Source: Gracilibacillus kekensis
GTDB lineage: Bacteria; Bacillota; Bacilli; Bacillales; Amphibacillaceae
Assembly: GCF_900143085.1 (NCBI RefSeq)
Contig: NZ_FRCZ01000001.1
Span: forward strand, 496,001-560,000
Length of the DNA: 64,000 nt
Direction of reading: 5' to 3'
Position numbers and translations under genes: made by a program. Shown piece after piece: positions 54,946 through 64,000 of this stretch. Every line of letters begins with the position of its first letter. The stretch's first letter is position 1. The notes below the pieces were generated by a model, which did no database searches, had not been told where the DNA came from, and saw only the letters and a program-made list of their open reading frames with translations.

Positions 54946-55779
54946 TTATTTCACAGCACCTTCTGTTAAACCAGAAATAAATTGTCTACTAAACAAAAGA
55001 AAAACTAGAAGAATTGGTAATGTTGCAAGGAAGGTCCCAGTTAGAATTAACGAATAATCTGTATTGTAAACGTCATTCAGTGTACGTAATGCAATTTGCA
55101 AGGTATGCACACTAGAGTCTTTCAATACTACTAATGGCCACAGAAAATCATTCCATGTCATCATAAAAGTAAAAATACCTAATGTAGCAAGACCTGGCCG
55201 AACAGCAGGCAGTACAATATTTAAAAAGATTCTAAAATTTCCACATCCATCAATTCGCGCCGCTTCAATCAATTCATAAGGCACCGACGAGGAAATATAT
55301 TGACGCATCCAAAATACTCCAAATGCATTAACCATCGCTGGTACAATAACAGCTTTCAAGTCATCAACCCATCCTAAGTTCGTCATTATCATAAAGTTAG
55401 GAATTAAGCTGAGCTGAGGCGGAATCATCATTGTGGCAATTACAAATATAAAAAAGCCGTCCCTTCCTTTAAATTGTAATTTTGAAAAAGCAAACCCTGC
55501 TAGCGAACAGAAAAACAAGACAGAAATAGTGACTACAGCTGAAATAATTATCGAATTAGCCAAAGCCTGAAAAAAAGCGATCCGGTTAAACACTTCTATA
55601 CTGTTTGCGATAAAATTAGGTCCTGGTACCACTGCAGGTGGAAATTTATTAATTGCAGAAGTGGTATTAGATCCAACAACAAACATCCAATAAAAAGGAA
55701 AAATTGAAAGGATAGCACTGACAAATAAAAACAAATACAGCGCTATTTTCGATAATTTATTTTCTCCTACCTCATGCAT
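54946..55779 (-). CDS. Carbohydrate ABC transporter permease (MalG-like)
   Basis: The 277-residue protein has six membrane helices and the EAA loop (YELIEAARIDGCGNFRIFLNIVLP) that contacts the ATPase. It pairs with the MalF-like permease upstream, and the binding protein completes a CUT1 importer. No ATPase gene is present; CUT1 systems of Bacilli share a housekeeping MsmX-type ATPase. The start is ATG 55779 after GGAGGG. Confidence 0.9.
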   Translation of the reverse strand: MHEVGENKLSKIALYLFLFVSAILSIFPFYWMFVVGSNTTSAINKFPPAVVPGPNFIANSIEVFNRIAFFQALANSIIISAVVTISVLFFCSLAGFAFSKLQFKGRDGFFIFVIATMMIPPQLSLIPNFMIMTNLGWVDDLKAVIVPAMVNAFGVFWMRQYISSSVPYELIEAARIDGCGNFRIFLNIVLPAVRPGLATLGIFTFMMTWNDFLWPLVVLKDSSVHTLQIALRTLNDVYNTDYSLILTGTFLATLPILLVFLLFSRQFISGLTEGAVK

Positions 55780-55807
55780 ACATAACCCTCCTCTATACTA
55801 TCCTTCC

Positions 55808-56725
55808 TTAAGATGATCCAATTTTTCTCGTTAAAAAAAGATTAAATAAAGAAAAGATAATAATTATTAAAAATAACACCCATGCAATAGCTGCTGCATA
55901 ACCGAAGGAAAAACGATTAAATGCTTCCTGGTATAAATACAGTGTCATCGTTAATCCTTGTGATCGTGAGCCTTCCCCAAACAACAACGGTTCCGCGAAT
56001 AATTGCATCCCGCCAATTGTTGACTGCACGACAGTAAAGATAATAATTGGACGTAACAATGGTACAGTAATATACAATAATTGTTGCAATTTATTTGCAC
56101 CATCGATAGTAGCTGCTTCATATAAATCCTTTGGAATCCCCTGTAAACCAGCTAAATAGATAATGGCGTTATATCCTACCCACCTCCACATTACCATGAC
56201 AGAAATGGCAATATGAGTGCCTATATAAGAACCACTCCAACTAATAGATTCGATTCCAAAAAGCGATAATATGTAATTCGCAAGACCATATTGGGTGCCG
56301 AATATAGCAGAAAAAACAAGAGCCACTGCTACTACAGAGGTAACGTTAGGCATAAAAATAGCTAATCTAAAGAAGGATTTATATTTTAGAAAAGCCTGAT
56401 TAAGAAAAAAGGCGATCAATAGCGCTGCAATTAGCTGGGGAATAGTTGATAATGCCCATATACTAAATGTATTACCAACCGCTTTCCAAAATAATGGATC
56501 ATTAAAGAGAATAGACGAAAAGTTACTGAAACCGACAAATTCTGTTTCACCTAATATGTCCCATCGATGAAAAGATAAATACAAAGTGAACACTAAAGGA
56601 AATACACCGAAAACACCAAACAATAAAAAGAATGGAGATATGAATAGATAACCTGATTTCACTTCACTTGCTTTTTGACTATACCTCTTCGGTCTATACT
56701 GCTTCGATTTCTGCACAGTATCCAA
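55808..56725 (-). CDS. Carbohydrate ABC transporter permease (MalF/UgpA-like)
   Basis: The roughly 305-residue protein has a basic N-terminus, six membrane helices and the EAA motif (DLYEAATIDGANKLQQLLYITVP). TTG 56725 is preferred because AGGGGG lies 7 nt before it; an upstream TTG overlaps that ribosome site. It forms the channel with the MalG-like subunit. Confidence 0.88.
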   Translation of the reverse strand: MDTVQKSKQYRPKRYSQKASEVKSGYLFISPFFLLFGVFGVFPLVFTLYLSFHRWDILGETEFVGFSNFSSILFNDPLFWKAVGNTFSIWALSTIPQLIAALLIAFFLNQAFLKYKSFFRLAIFMPNVTSVVAVALVFSAIFGTQYGLANYILSLFGIESISWSGSYIGTHIAISVMVMWRWVGYNAIIYLAGLQGIPKDLYEAATIDGANKLQQLLYITVPLLRPIIIFTVVQSTIGGMQLFAEPLLFGEGSRSQGLTMTLYLYQEAFNRFSFGYAAAIAWVLFLIIIIFSLFNLFLTRKIGSS

Positions 56726-56886
56726 TGTTATACCCCCTAACAATATATTAGAAAAGTGTGGAGCGACGGTCTAGAAACATAGCAATCGAATCAACTAAGA
56801 TAAAGAAAGCACTCAGAAAACAAACCGATGATGACTGATCGTAGTATGATTCATGGAGTCGCCTGCTTACGCATGAAAGTTAAGAG

Positions 56887-56923
56887 AGAAGAGGAAAAAA
56901 TAGTCCGTATTCCTTCCTCTTCT
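56887..56923 (-). terminator. Hairpin between solute-binding protein and permease genes
   Basis: AGAAGAGGAA/TTCCTCTTCT (56887-56896 with 56914-56923) in the 215-bp gap. No strong T run follows, so it is more likely an mRNA-stabilising or attenuating element that favours binding-protein synthesis. Confidence 0.5.
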
Positions 56924-56940
56924 ATTCCTTTAATTGTGAA

Positions 56941-58203
56941 TTATCGATTAAGCTGACGATCTACTTCATCAATCACATTATCCCATGCTTCCTCTGGTGG
57001 GGTGTCATTATCTTCGATCGATATTAAACCATCTTGAAAAAGTTCACTGACCGGATCGTGCATAGTACCTTTGTATCCTGCTACAATTTCTTTTGCAGCT
57101 TCTGCATAAATTTGCCCTAGGTTATTATTGTTAACAAAATCATCCTCTAATTCTTGAATAGCTGGATCATCATATACCTCTGGGGTAGAAGGGAATGGTC
57201 CACTATTTTTAAATATTCGCAATTGTTGTTCCGGCGCCATTACCCAAGATGCAAAATCATAGGCTTCCTGTGGCTGGTCACTTTGCTTAGGTATAGTTAG
57301 AAATGAACCCCCAAAGTTTCCAGACCCTTCAGGCATAAAGGTTACATTCCACTTACCAGCAGAATCCGGAGCTGCATTCTTAACATTTTGTAACATCCAA
57401 GGGGGCAATAACACAGTAGCAATTTGGTCATCCGCCAAAGCCGTTCCCCATTCCGCGGTGTCCCTTTCTAGATTGATTGATATGTCACCTGCACTTGAGG
57501 CAATGTCCCATGCTCTTAAATTTTGATCACTTTCCATACCAATAAACTCTTCATCAGGTGTGAAATATTGCTCTTCTGATTGCTCAAGGATAGCTAAATA
57601 TAAATCAGATGTTCTGTTTATCATATATTTCCCTGTCTCATCCATCACCTGACGACCTGCTTCCACATAACTTTCCCAACTATCAATTTCAGCAGCGACC
57701 TCTTCAGGATCTGTCGGTAATCCAGCTTCCTCAAATATATCCTCACGATATGCCATTACCATTGGACCGACATCTGTAGGAACTCCGATTAAAAAATCCT
57801 GATCAGCATTTGTAGCTTGTTCCCACTTGGAATCAAGATAGACTCCTTCAAGTTCTTCGCCACCTAAATCAAATAAATTATGAAATTGGTCTTGGTTTTC
57901 CTTCATTCGGTCGAGATATCCTTCATCCACTGCTGAGATATCTGGTGCACCTGAACCAGAAGCTAGCGCAGTAATTAAATTTTGATGTACGTCTCCATAA
58001 TCTGCTTCTTGAATATTAATATGCACACCCGTCTCTTCTTCGTATTCTTCTGCTAATTCTCCTAATCCAAAACCTGGCCAAGCCCACAAGGTTAATTCAT
58101 TGTTTCCGCTTTCATTTTCACTGTTAGCATCGTCCTCGCTACATGCAACTAGAAAAAACATCAATACTATCCCCGTCAACAATAACAATAACTTTTTTCC
58201 CAA
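56941..58203 (-). CDS. Sugar ABC transporter solute-binding lipoprotein
   Basis: The 420-residue product has a lipoprotein signal (FLVAC, Cys21), an acidic linker and a CUT1 type 1 binding fold (NELTLWAWPGFG, IGVPTDVGPMVMAYREDIF, EAYDFASWVMAPEQQ). It is anchored to the outside of the membrane. TTG 58203 follows AGGAGGG. It is the first gene of the importer/beta-mannosidase operon. Tandem GTTATT motifs just upstream may be its operator. Confidence 0.9.
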   Translation of the reverse strand: MGKKLLLLLTGIVLMFFLVACSEDDANSENESGNNELTLWAWPGFGLGELAEEYEEETGVHINIQEADYGDVHQNLITALASGSGAPDISAVDEGYLDRMKENQDQFHNLFDLGGEELEGVYLDSKWEQATNADQDFLIGVPTDVGPMVMAYREDIFEEAGLPTDPEEVAAEIDSWESYVEAGRQVMDETGKYMINRTSDLYLAILEQSEEQYFTPDEEFIGMESDQNLRAWDIASSAGDISINLERDTAEWGTALADDQIATVLLPPWMLQNVKNAAPDSAGKWNVTFMPEGSGNFGGSFLTIPKQSDQPQEAYDFASWVMAPEQQLRIFKNSGPFPSTPEVYDDPAIQELEDDFVNNNNLGQIYAEAAKEIVAGYKGTMHDPVSELFQDGLISIEDNDTPPEEAWDNVIDEVDRQLNR

Positions 58204-58216
58204 ATTAAGACCCTCC

Positions 58217-58243
58217 TGTTATTTTTGTTATTTTTTTGTTATT
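58217..58243. promoter_or_regulatory. Tandem GTTATT motifs shared with the LacI-gene upstream region
   Basis: GTTATT occurs at 58218, 58227 and 58238. The 16-mer TGTTATTTTTGTTATT at 58217-58232 recurs exactly at 59351-59366, in front of the LacI gene. The two places are the likely promoters of the sugar operon and its regulator, so the repeat is a candidate operator, though not the usual palindromic LacI type. Confidence 0.4.
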
Positions 58244-58289
58244 ACGAGGATATATTATCATAGTTTAATTGGTCTGTAAATCCGATATT

Positions 58290-59336
58290 TTATTTTTTTA
58301 TTTGAATTCCATCAGAAGGAGAAGTTACCGAGCTTCTAATAACCACTTCACAAGACATTTGTATTTTTTCAGTTGGATATTGTTTATTCTTAATTCTCCA
58401 TAACAACATACTAACAGCCCGCCTTCCGATCGTTTCCTTTAGGACATGGATAGTTGTGAGCTCTGGATTGATGTTGGATTTGCATTTAATATTGTCAAAT
58501 CCAGTAACAGAAACATCCTCAGGGACACTAATATTGTGTACTGATAAAACCTCTATAAGAGTGGTAGCAATTTGGTCATTCGCGCACACGAGCGCTGTAG
58601 GCATATTCTTGTTATTTTGCCAACGACGAACACGTTCCGTTAATTGTTGTGATATTTTTTCTTTGTAATTAAAATCAAAGAGTGAATCTTTTGTCACTAG
58701 GAGTTGGTTATTTTCTAATGCCGTGCGAAAACCGATCCACCGATCTTTGAAACTAGGCGAAAAATCAATATCCCCAACAAAACAAATCCGCGTATGCCCT
58801 AATCCCATCAAATGGTTAGCCATTAGTTGAATACCTGTAATATTATCCATAAAAATTCGATCTGCTTTAACAAGTGGGTCTTCATGATCTACCATCACTA
58901 GCGGAACATCATAATCACTCAATTGCAACAACATCTGCGTTGATACAAAACCTACTGTAACCACACCTATTAAAGAGTCTCCTTTTATTTGTTCAACAAG
59001 ATTGTCATGATTAGAAATGACGATAACACTAACTTCCAACTCCTCCAAATAATCGACAATACCATTAAAGACACTACTCCAATAAAACGACTCAACATTC
59101 TGTTGCCTAATGTTCGGCATAACAACTAGCACAAACCCTTGATTTTCATTCTCTGAAGTTATTGTTTTTGCATTATATTCGCTCGTTTTATAATAACCAA
59201 GTTGTTTTGCTACGAACAAAATTCTTTCACGTGTACTTTCTTTGACACCTGTTTGATTATTCAATGTCTTGGATACAACATACTTAGAATAACCTGCTGC
59301 ATCTGCTATCATTTGTAAAGTTACTTTTTTCGGCAT
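58290..59336 (-). CDS. LacI-family regulator of the mannoside operon
   Basis: The 348-residue protein has a LacI headpiece (TLQMIADAAGYSKYVVSKTL) in which Tyr-Val-Val replaces the usual Thr-Val-Ser, and a sugar-binding core (HTRICFVGD, ALVCANDQIATTLIEVL, VTGFDNIKCKSNINPELTTI). It lies directly upstream of the solute-binding protein gene in the same orientation and probably controls that operon and itself. The start is ATG 59336. Confidence 0.88.
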   Translation of the reverse strand: MPKKVTLQMIADAAGYSKYVVSKTLNNQTGVKESTRERILFVAKQLGYYKTSEYNAKTITSENENQGFVLVVMPNIRQQNVESFYWSSVFNGIVDYLEELEVSVIVISNHDNLVEQIKGDSLIGVVTVGFVSTQMLLQLSDYDVPLVMVDHEDPLVKADRIFMDNITGIQLMANHLMGLGHTRICFVGDIDFSPSFKDRWIGFRTALENNQLLVTKDSLFDFNYKEKISQQLTERVRRWQNNKNMPTALVCANDQIATTLIEVLSVHNISVPEDVSVTGFDNIKCKSNINPELTTIHVLKETIGRRAVSMLLWRIKNKQYPTEKIQMSCEVVIRSSVTSPSDGIQIKK

Positions 59337-59366
59337 CCAATCACCCTTATTGTTATTTTTGTTATT

Positions 59367-59845
59367 ATATTTATTATTTTATTAGAATTTTAATCATTTG
59401 ACTAGGACAATAACCAAAATGGATACATTTTCTGAAATCTCCGACTCACACTATCCCGGGAGAAATTTATAGATTAGTGCCTATTTTTTTACTTACCTTA
59501 TTTCTAACACTCGAATCTGCTTGGATGTTTTTTTCGAATTTCTACTTTGTTTACCAATAGATATACTTTATCGTTTTAGGTCCTGCGCCAAAAACAACCA
59601 TTACTTTTTTCGTTAGAATACCCTAAGTAAATCTTACCATGAAAATCAAATTAAAAAATAATGAAATTATAAAGAGAGAGTTTCATCCGTTGAAGTCTAT
59701 CCCGTTAATCCCCCTACTTATCTTCTTTGTTACTGACGATGCTGTTTTAATGATTTTTATATTCTCACTTGTTTGTTGCTTACATTAATGTCATGGGAAT
59801 TGCCCTCCGCTTGACGCGAATTACCATCAATCCCCAACTACAACC
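59367..59845. other. Intergenic region
   Basis: About 480 AT-rich bases between the LacI gene and the Ugd terminator. The first part probably holds the LacI promoter; beyond that I see no gene, repeat or strong structure. Confidence 0.4.
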
Positions 59846-59875
59846 CAAAAAAAAGAAGGAGAACGCATCTCCTTC
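59846..59875 (-). terminator. Terminator of the UDP-sugar operon
   Basis: GAAGGAGA/TCTCCTTC (59855-59862 with 59868-59875, 5-nt loop) followed by eight Ts on the minus strand, touching the ugd stop. Confidence 0.85.
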
Positions 59876-59879
59876 CCAC

Positions 59880-61046
59880 TTAATCCCGACTAAACAAATC
59901 TCGTGTATAAACCTTATCCCGTACATCCTTAATATCATCCGTCAATCGATTAGCCACAATCACATCTGCTACTTCTTTAAATTCATCAAAGTCTTTGACT
60001 ACTCGTGAACCATAGAATTCTTCTTCTTTCATTGCTGGTTCATAGACAACGATTTCTACACCTTTTGCTTTGATTCGTTTCATAACACCTTGGATTGCCG
60101 ATTGTCTGAAGTTATCCGAATCGGTTTTCATCGTTAAGCGATAGATACCGACAACGTCTGGATTCTTGGCGAGTATCGAATTTGCAATATGATCCTTACG
60201 CGTACGATTTGCATCCACGATTGCTGCCATAATATTATTTGGTACATCCTCATAGTTTGCCAGCAATTGCTTTGTATCTTTTGGTAAACAATAACCACCA
60301 TAGCCAAACGAGGGGTTATTATAGTGGGTACCAATTCGTGGATCCAATCCGACACCTTCGATAATTTGCTTGGCATTTAAGCCACGGACCTCGCTGTACG
60401 AATCCAATTCATTGAAAAAGGCAACCCGCATCGCAAGGTAGGTATTGGCAAATAATTTGATCGCCTCAGCTTCTGTTGAATCGGTAAAAAGGATCTCGAT
60501 ATCTTCTTTAATAGCACCTTCAGCCAACAATCCAGCAAACACTTTCGCCCGCTCTGACCGTTCACCAACTACAATTCGTGAAGGATACAGGTTATCATAC
60601 AAAGCTTGACCCTCACGCAAGAATTCTGGTGAGAAAATGATATTATCCGTATTATATTTTTCACGCAATTCCAGCGTATAACCAACCGGAATTGTTGACT
60701 TAATCACCATCACGGCATTCGGATTAATATCCAGTACTGTTTCAATAACCTTCTCCACAGTGCTTGTGTCAAAATAATTTTTATCAGGGTCATAGTTGGT
60801 TGGTGTGGAAATAATCACAAAATCAGTATCTCGGTAACCTTTCTCTACATCTGTTGTGGCAATTAAATTTAAATCCTTAGTTTCAAAAAAGGTCTGAATC
60901 TCCTTATCAATAATCGGTGATTTCTTATTGTTAATCATTTCTACTTTCTCTTCGATAATATCTAATGCAACTACTTCATTATGTTGTGCTAATAGAACTG
61001 CATTTGATAAACCAACATAGCCTGTCCCCGCTACTGCTATTTTCAT
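59880..61046 (-). CDS. ugd: UDP-glucose 6-dehydrogenase
   Basis: This NAD-dependent enzyme makes UDP-glucuronate from UDP-glucose. The 388-residue protein has the Rossmann start [26 protein letters not shown], the substrate-binding FSPEFLREG and the catalytic Cys253 in [12 protein letters not shown]. It is at the short end of the family, as in RkpK/Ugd types. ATG 61046 overlaps the stop of the nucleotidyltransferase gene by one base (TAATG). It is the last gene of a UDP-sugar operon with a 4-epimerase. UDP-glucuronate would serve exopolysaccharide or teichuronic acid synthesis. Confidence 0.9.
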   Translation of the reverse strand: MKIAVAGTGYVGLSNAVLLAQHNEVVALDIIEEKVEMINNKKSPIIDKEIQTFFETKDLNLIATTDVEKGYRDTDFVIISTPTNYDPDKNYFDTSTVEKVIETVLDINPNAVMVIKSTIPVGYTLELREKYNTDNIIFSPEFLREGQALYDNLYPSRIVVGERSERAKVFAGLLAEGAIKEDIEILFTDSTEAEAIKLFANTYLAMRVAFFNELDSYSEVRGLNAKQIIEGVGLDPRIGTHYNNPSFGYGGYCLPKDTKQLLANYEDVPNNIMAAIVDANRTRKDHIANSILAKNPDVVGIYRLTMKTDSDNFRQSAIQGVMKRIKAKGVEIVVYEPAMKEEEFYGSRVVKDFDEFKEVADVIVANRLTDDIKDVRDKVYTRDLFSRD

Positions 61047-61789
61047 TAACTCTTTTCCTCCTTAAATAAATCCTGCACTTTGTGATAACTTTCAATTGTA
61101 CCTATATCATACCGTAACCCTTCAAATTGAAAAGCGTATACTTGCTTGTGCTGAATCAACCAAGGGATAAAATTACCCGGTGCATCTGGGTTGTTTCCTT
61201 CCCTCAAATACTGTGAAATCAACGGCAACGTCGCTTTTTGGTATATATAAAAAGGAGGGCCTGCTAAATTCGATTTTGGCTCTTCTGGCTTCTCTTCAAA
61301 AGAAGTAACCACACCTTCTGAATTCACCTCGACAATTCCCGTTCTTTTCATTTCCTCGATCTCATCTAATTCATGGGTCGTGATACTATCTGCTTGCACT
61401 TCCTCAAAGAACTCAACAAATTCAGTAAGCTCAAACTCAAACAAGTTATCTCCTGCCAATACCATGATATCCTCGTCTATTTTTTGCTGCTCGATCACAT
61501 ATTCAATATCAGCAATAGCACCTAAACGATTGTCATTAGAGGTGGTACGATCATTAATTACCATGATCTGTTTGGCTCCACCATAATCATTTGCCCATTC
61601 TTCAAAGCTCGATGTGAATCTCTCATTGGTAACAATAAACACTTCGTCAATTTCTGCTACTTTTTCCACCTTTTCGATGATATAATTTAAGATCGGCTTA
61701 CCTGCCACTTCCAATAGGGCTTTAGCCTTGTTTTTCGTTAATGGGTACAGCCTTGTGGCATAGCCTGCCGCGAGAATGATACATTTCAT
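61046..61789 (-). CDS. Sugar-phosphate nucleotidyltransferase
   Basis: The 247-residue enzyme has the nucleotide-binding start [34 protein letters not shown] (metal-binding Asp) and FEEKPEEP. It is an RmlA/GlmU-N-like fold. Its Gly-x-Gly-x-Arg is GYATR here, a small variation. The sugar phosphate is not determined; in this operon it may supply UDP- or another NDP-glucose. It lies 21 bp after the epimerase gene and overlaps ugd by one base. Confidence 0.82.
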   Translation of the reverse strand: MKCIILAAGYATRLYPLTKNKAKALLEVAGKPILNYIIEKVEKVAEIDEVFIVTNERFTSSFEEWANDYGGAKQIMVINDRTTSNDNRLGAIADIEYVIEQQKIDEDIMVLAGDNLFEFELTEFVEFFEEVQADSITTHELDEIEEMKRTGIVEVNSEGVVTSFEEKPEEPKSNLAGPPFYIYQKATLPLISQYLREGNNPDAPGNFIPWLIQHKQVYAFQFEGLRYDIGTIESYHKVQDLFKEEKS

Positions 61790-61810
61790 CTGCTTCCCTC
61801 CACCATTTTT

Positions 61811-62827
61811 CTACCTCAGGTTATGGTATTCGACATACCAATCAGCAAAATGCTGTAAACCCTCTTCTATTGATTTTTCGGGTTTAAAACCAACTTCCTT
61901 ATGTAGTCGTTCTGTCGATGCATACGTTTCAGGCAGGTCTCCAGGTTTAACTGGTTCATATTCTTTCAAAAATTCGACATCTCTTCCCAATGTATTACTC
62001 AACGCTTTTTCTAACATTGTAATGAATTCCATTAATTTCTGTGGATTATTATTGCCAATATTAAATAAGTCATGTGGTACCCTACTATTTGGAATTCTAG
62101 GTATTACCCTGACAATACCCTCTATTAAATCATCAATATAGATAAAATCGCGATATAAATCATGTTCAAAATCACCATTATTATATATTTTAATTGGTTC
62201 ACCAGCGAAGTATTTATTCGCAAAAATATAATAAGACATATCAGGCCTGCCCCATGGTCCATATACCGTAAAAAAGCGTAAACCTGTCGTTGGAATTCCA
62301 TAAAGATGACTATACGTATAGGCGGTTAATTCATTTGATTTTTTAGTTGCTGCATACAAAGAGATTTGCTGATCAACGGAATCTGTTTCTTCAAATGGTA
62401 CTTTCTTGTTCGCACCATATACAGAACTAGACGAGGCATAAATTAAATGATCAACAGGATAATGACGACACGCTTCTAATATGTTGTAGAAACCTATCAC
62501 ATTACTTTGCATATAGACATCAGGGTTTTCAATGGAGTAACGAACTCCCGCTTGAGCTGCCAAGTTTACTACCACATGTGGTCTATACTCTACAAAAATG
62601 GATTCTACTTTTCTTTTATCAGAAATATCTGCTTGAATAAATGTAAAGTTATTATGTATTTGCAAACTGCTTAATCGCGTCTCTTTTAATGTCACATCAT
62701 AGTAATCGTTAAGATTATCTACTCCAACAACTTTTGCCCCTTGCTCTAATAACCGTTTAGATAGATGATAGCCAATAAAACCTGCTGCTCCAGTTACTAA
62801 ATAGACGGATTTATTCGGATTATTCAA
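61811..62827 (-). CDS. UDP-glucuronate 4-epimerase-like NAD-dependent epimerase
   Basis: The 338-residue SDR has TGAAGFIGYHLSKRLLEQG at the NAD site, NDYYDVTLKETRL typical of UDP-glucuronate 4-epimerases, Ser-Ser-Ser-Val-Tyr-Gly and the catalytic Tyr-x-x-x-Lys (YAATKK). It would convert UDP-glucuronate to UDP-galacturonate, using the product of the ugd gene two positions downstream. TTG 62827 follows GAGGACTTG. It is the first gene of the operon. Confidence 0.85.
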   Translation of the reverse strand: MNNPNKSVYLVTGAAGFIGYHLSKRLLEQGAKVVGVDNLNDYYDVTLKETRLSSLQIHNNFTFIQADISDKRKVESIFVEYRPHVVVNLAAQAGVRYSIENPDVYMQSNVIGFYNILEACRHYPVDHLIYASSSSVYGANKKVPFEETDSVDQQISLYAATKKSNELTAYTYSHLYGIPTTGLRFFTVYGPWGRPDMSYYIFANKYFAGEPIKIYNNGDFEHDLYRDFIYIDDLIEGIVRVIPRIPNSRVPHDLFNIGNNNPQKLMEFITMLEKALSNTLGRDVEFLKEYEPVKPGDLPETYASTERLHKEVGFKPEKSIEEGLQHFADWYVEYHNLR

Positions 62828-63032
62828 ATCACAAGTCCTCTTTTCTAAACCTTTTATTATCTAGAGATACCATCCATATTATAGCATACACAATGAAAGC
62901 CAACATCCAGTTTTGCATAATATATAGACAAATTTGCATTAATTCGTTGCAATCCCCCTTATTCCGACCTACTTACTTGACTTTAAAAACATTTGGTTGT
63001 AAATTAATAGTTACTGACAATTAAATACGATT

Positions 63033-63176
63033 CTTATCCAGAGAGATGGAGGGACTGGCCCTGTGAAATCTCGGCAACAGCTTTTTAAAAAAGTATTGTG
63101 CCAATTCCAGTAGCATTAGCAGAAGATAAGAGGAGACTATATTGACTTATCGACCTCTTCTTATGTAGAAGGGGTC
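63033..63176 (+). promoter_or_regulatory. SAM-I (S-box) riboswitch
   Basis: The S-box core is recognisable: P1 CTTATC (63033-63038) with GATAAG (63125-63130), then AGAGAGATGGAGGGACTGG, GAAATCTCGGCAACAG, GTGCCAATTCC and AGAAGATAAGAGG. A competing CTTATC at 63146-63151 can pair with GATAAG as antiterminator. The terminator GACCTCTTCT/AGAAGGGGTC (63152-63161 with 63167-63176) follows. High SAM should favour P1 and termination, reducing transcription of the SDR operon. Confidence 0.93.
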
Positions 63177-63203
63177 TTCATTGTTTCAAAAGGAGGTTTT
63201 TAA

Positions 63204-63968
63204 ATGTTTACGATGGATCTTACTGGAAAAGTTGCGGTAGTAACTGGTGGTGCCAACGGAATTGGTAAGGCGATTGTTGAAGCTTTACGATCTTCAAATG
63301 CGAAAGTTGCTGTTATCGACCTAAACCAATATCCGCAACAAGAGAATAACGATCTATTTTACATTCAAGCGGATGTTTCTCAAAAAAAGGATATTGATCA
63401 TATGGTAGACCAGGTGATCTCACACTTTGGCCGGATTGATATCTTGGTCAACAATGCCGGGATTTCAACAATGGATTCTTTTGTAGATATTCGTGAAGAG
63501 GATTGGGACAAAACCATGGACGTGAACGCAAAAGGGGTCCAGCTTTGCAGTCAGGCTATCGCAAAAAAGATGCAACAGCAAGGTAATGGCGGAAAAATTA
63601 TCAACATCGCTTCACAAGCTGGTAAAAATGGTTACCGCTTCATGGGATCTTATGTAGCGTCCAAACATGCAGTTGTTGGTTTGACCAAAGTAATGGCATT
63701 AGAACTTGCCAGTGACCAAATAAATGTGAATGCGGTTTGTCCGGGAATTGTTGAAACAAGTATGAAACATCGAGAACGAGAAATCGGTGGCAAGCTACGA
63801 AACTTGGATGCACAGGCGATTAAGGAAGAGGACTTTTCACAGGTACCGCTTGGCAGAACAGGAACACCAGAAGATATAGCCTATGTCGTCATTTTTCTTG
63901 CATCCAAATTTGCAAATTACATGACAGGTCAGGCAATCAATGTGACAGGCGGCATGACCATGCACTAA
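63204..63968 (+). CDS. SDR-family NAD(P)-dependent dehydrogenase under SAM riboswitch
   Basis: The 254-residue classical SDR has TGGANGIG (NAD site, about 15-22), NNAG, Ser in NIASQAG, the catalytic YVASK and C-terminal GQAINVTGGM, in the sorbitol/polyol dehydrogenase style. AAAAGGAGG precedes ATG 63204. An S-box riboswitch directly upstream is unusual for an SDR, because such switches normally control methionine, cysteine or SAM genes. This implies a substrate linked to sulfur or SAM by-product metabolism, for example a methylthio- or deoxy-sugar; that is inference. A second gene begins 18 bp after it. Confidence 0.85.
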   Translation: MFTMDLTGKVAVVTGGANGIGKAIVEALRSSNAKVAVIDLNQYPQQENNDLFYIQADVSQKKDIDHMVDQVISHFGRIDILVNNAGISTMDSFVDIREEDWDKTMDVNAKGVQLCSQAIAKKMQQQGNGGKIINIASQAGKNGYRFMGSYVASKHAVVGLTKVMALELASDQINVNAVCPGIVETSMKHREREIGGKLRNLDAQAIKEEDFSQVPLGRTGTPEDIAYVVIFLASKFANYMTGQAINVTGGMTMH

Positions 63969-63986
63969 ATTTCAGGAGGGGTAAAA

Positions 63987-64000
63987 GTGACACAACAGTC
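63987..64000 (+). CDS. Start of a downstream gene, cut by the window edge
   Basis: AGGAGGGG lies 5 nt before GTG 63987, and the frame reads MTQQ to the window end. It is probably the second gene of the riboswitch operon. Too short for a product call. Confidence 0.55.

Overview
The window looks like chromosome of a low-GC Gram-positive in the Bacillaceae, probably a halotolerant genus near Gracilibacillus, Oceanobacillus or Halobacillus (genus is inference). The signs are strong AGGAGG-type ribosome sites with frequent GTG/TTG starts, CcpA (cre) sites, lipoprotein ABC solute-binding proteins, an LPDTA sorting signal, a YwqH/YwqI/LXG locus, CvfB and an S-box riboswitch. Almost every gene is on the minus strand. 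No rRNA or tRNA gene was seen.

Region by region. (1) 1-8.8 kb: a sugar isomerase broken by an in-frame TAA; a strong promoter, unassigned structured leader and terminator in front of cvfB; a MOP-type transporter; a DUF2804 protein; a sugar-sensor/PAS/GGDEF/EAL protein; an XRE regulator. (2) 9-16.2 kb: a rare-sugar operon with a DeoR regulator, ribose-type ABC importer, PfkB kinase, class II aldolase and D-lyxose isomerase. The set would suit isomerase, then ketose kinase, then 1-phosphate aldolase chemistry. (3) 16.9-26.7 kb: a giant wall-anchored clan GH-A enzyme with its LacI regulator, an Rpn-type nuclease gene, and a D-threonate/D-erythronate kinase-dehydrogenase pair. Three large palindromic arrays of a 21-bp unit lie at 9.1, 16.4 and 22.9 kb. 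(4) 26.8-28.5 kb: a UPF0175/DUF3368 toxin-antitoxin pair with a frameshifted DUF3368, and a small sigma factor whose ribosome site lies inside a long hairpin. (5) 28.5-40.9 kb: an eight-gene operon of exported protein, ABC ATPase, ABC permease, coiled-coil protein, MoxR ATPase, DUF58 and two vWA membrane proteins; a membrane Lon-like protease diverges from it. (6) 42-51 kb: a type VII secretion LXG polymorphic-toxin locus with one intact toxin, two truncated or recombined toxin cassettes sharing the same middle segment, and at least five immunity genes. (7) 51.8-59.3 kb: a beta-mannosidase and sugar ABC operon with a LacI regulator. (8) 59.9-62.8 kb: Ugd, a nucleotidyltransferase and a UDP-glucuronate 4-epimerase-like enzyme. 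(9) 63-64 kb: a SAM-I riboswitch in front of an SDR dehydrogenase operon that leaves the window.

Together the genes suggest a plant- or algal-polysaccharide user with several sugar-specific import and catabolic units, plus a contact-competition toxin locus undergoing cassette recombination. The most unusual items are the LXG cassette array with an immunity-toxin chimera, the palindromic repeat family, the RBS-sequestering hairpin of the sigma factor, the unassigned cvfB leader RNA and the SAM riboswitch on an SDR gene.
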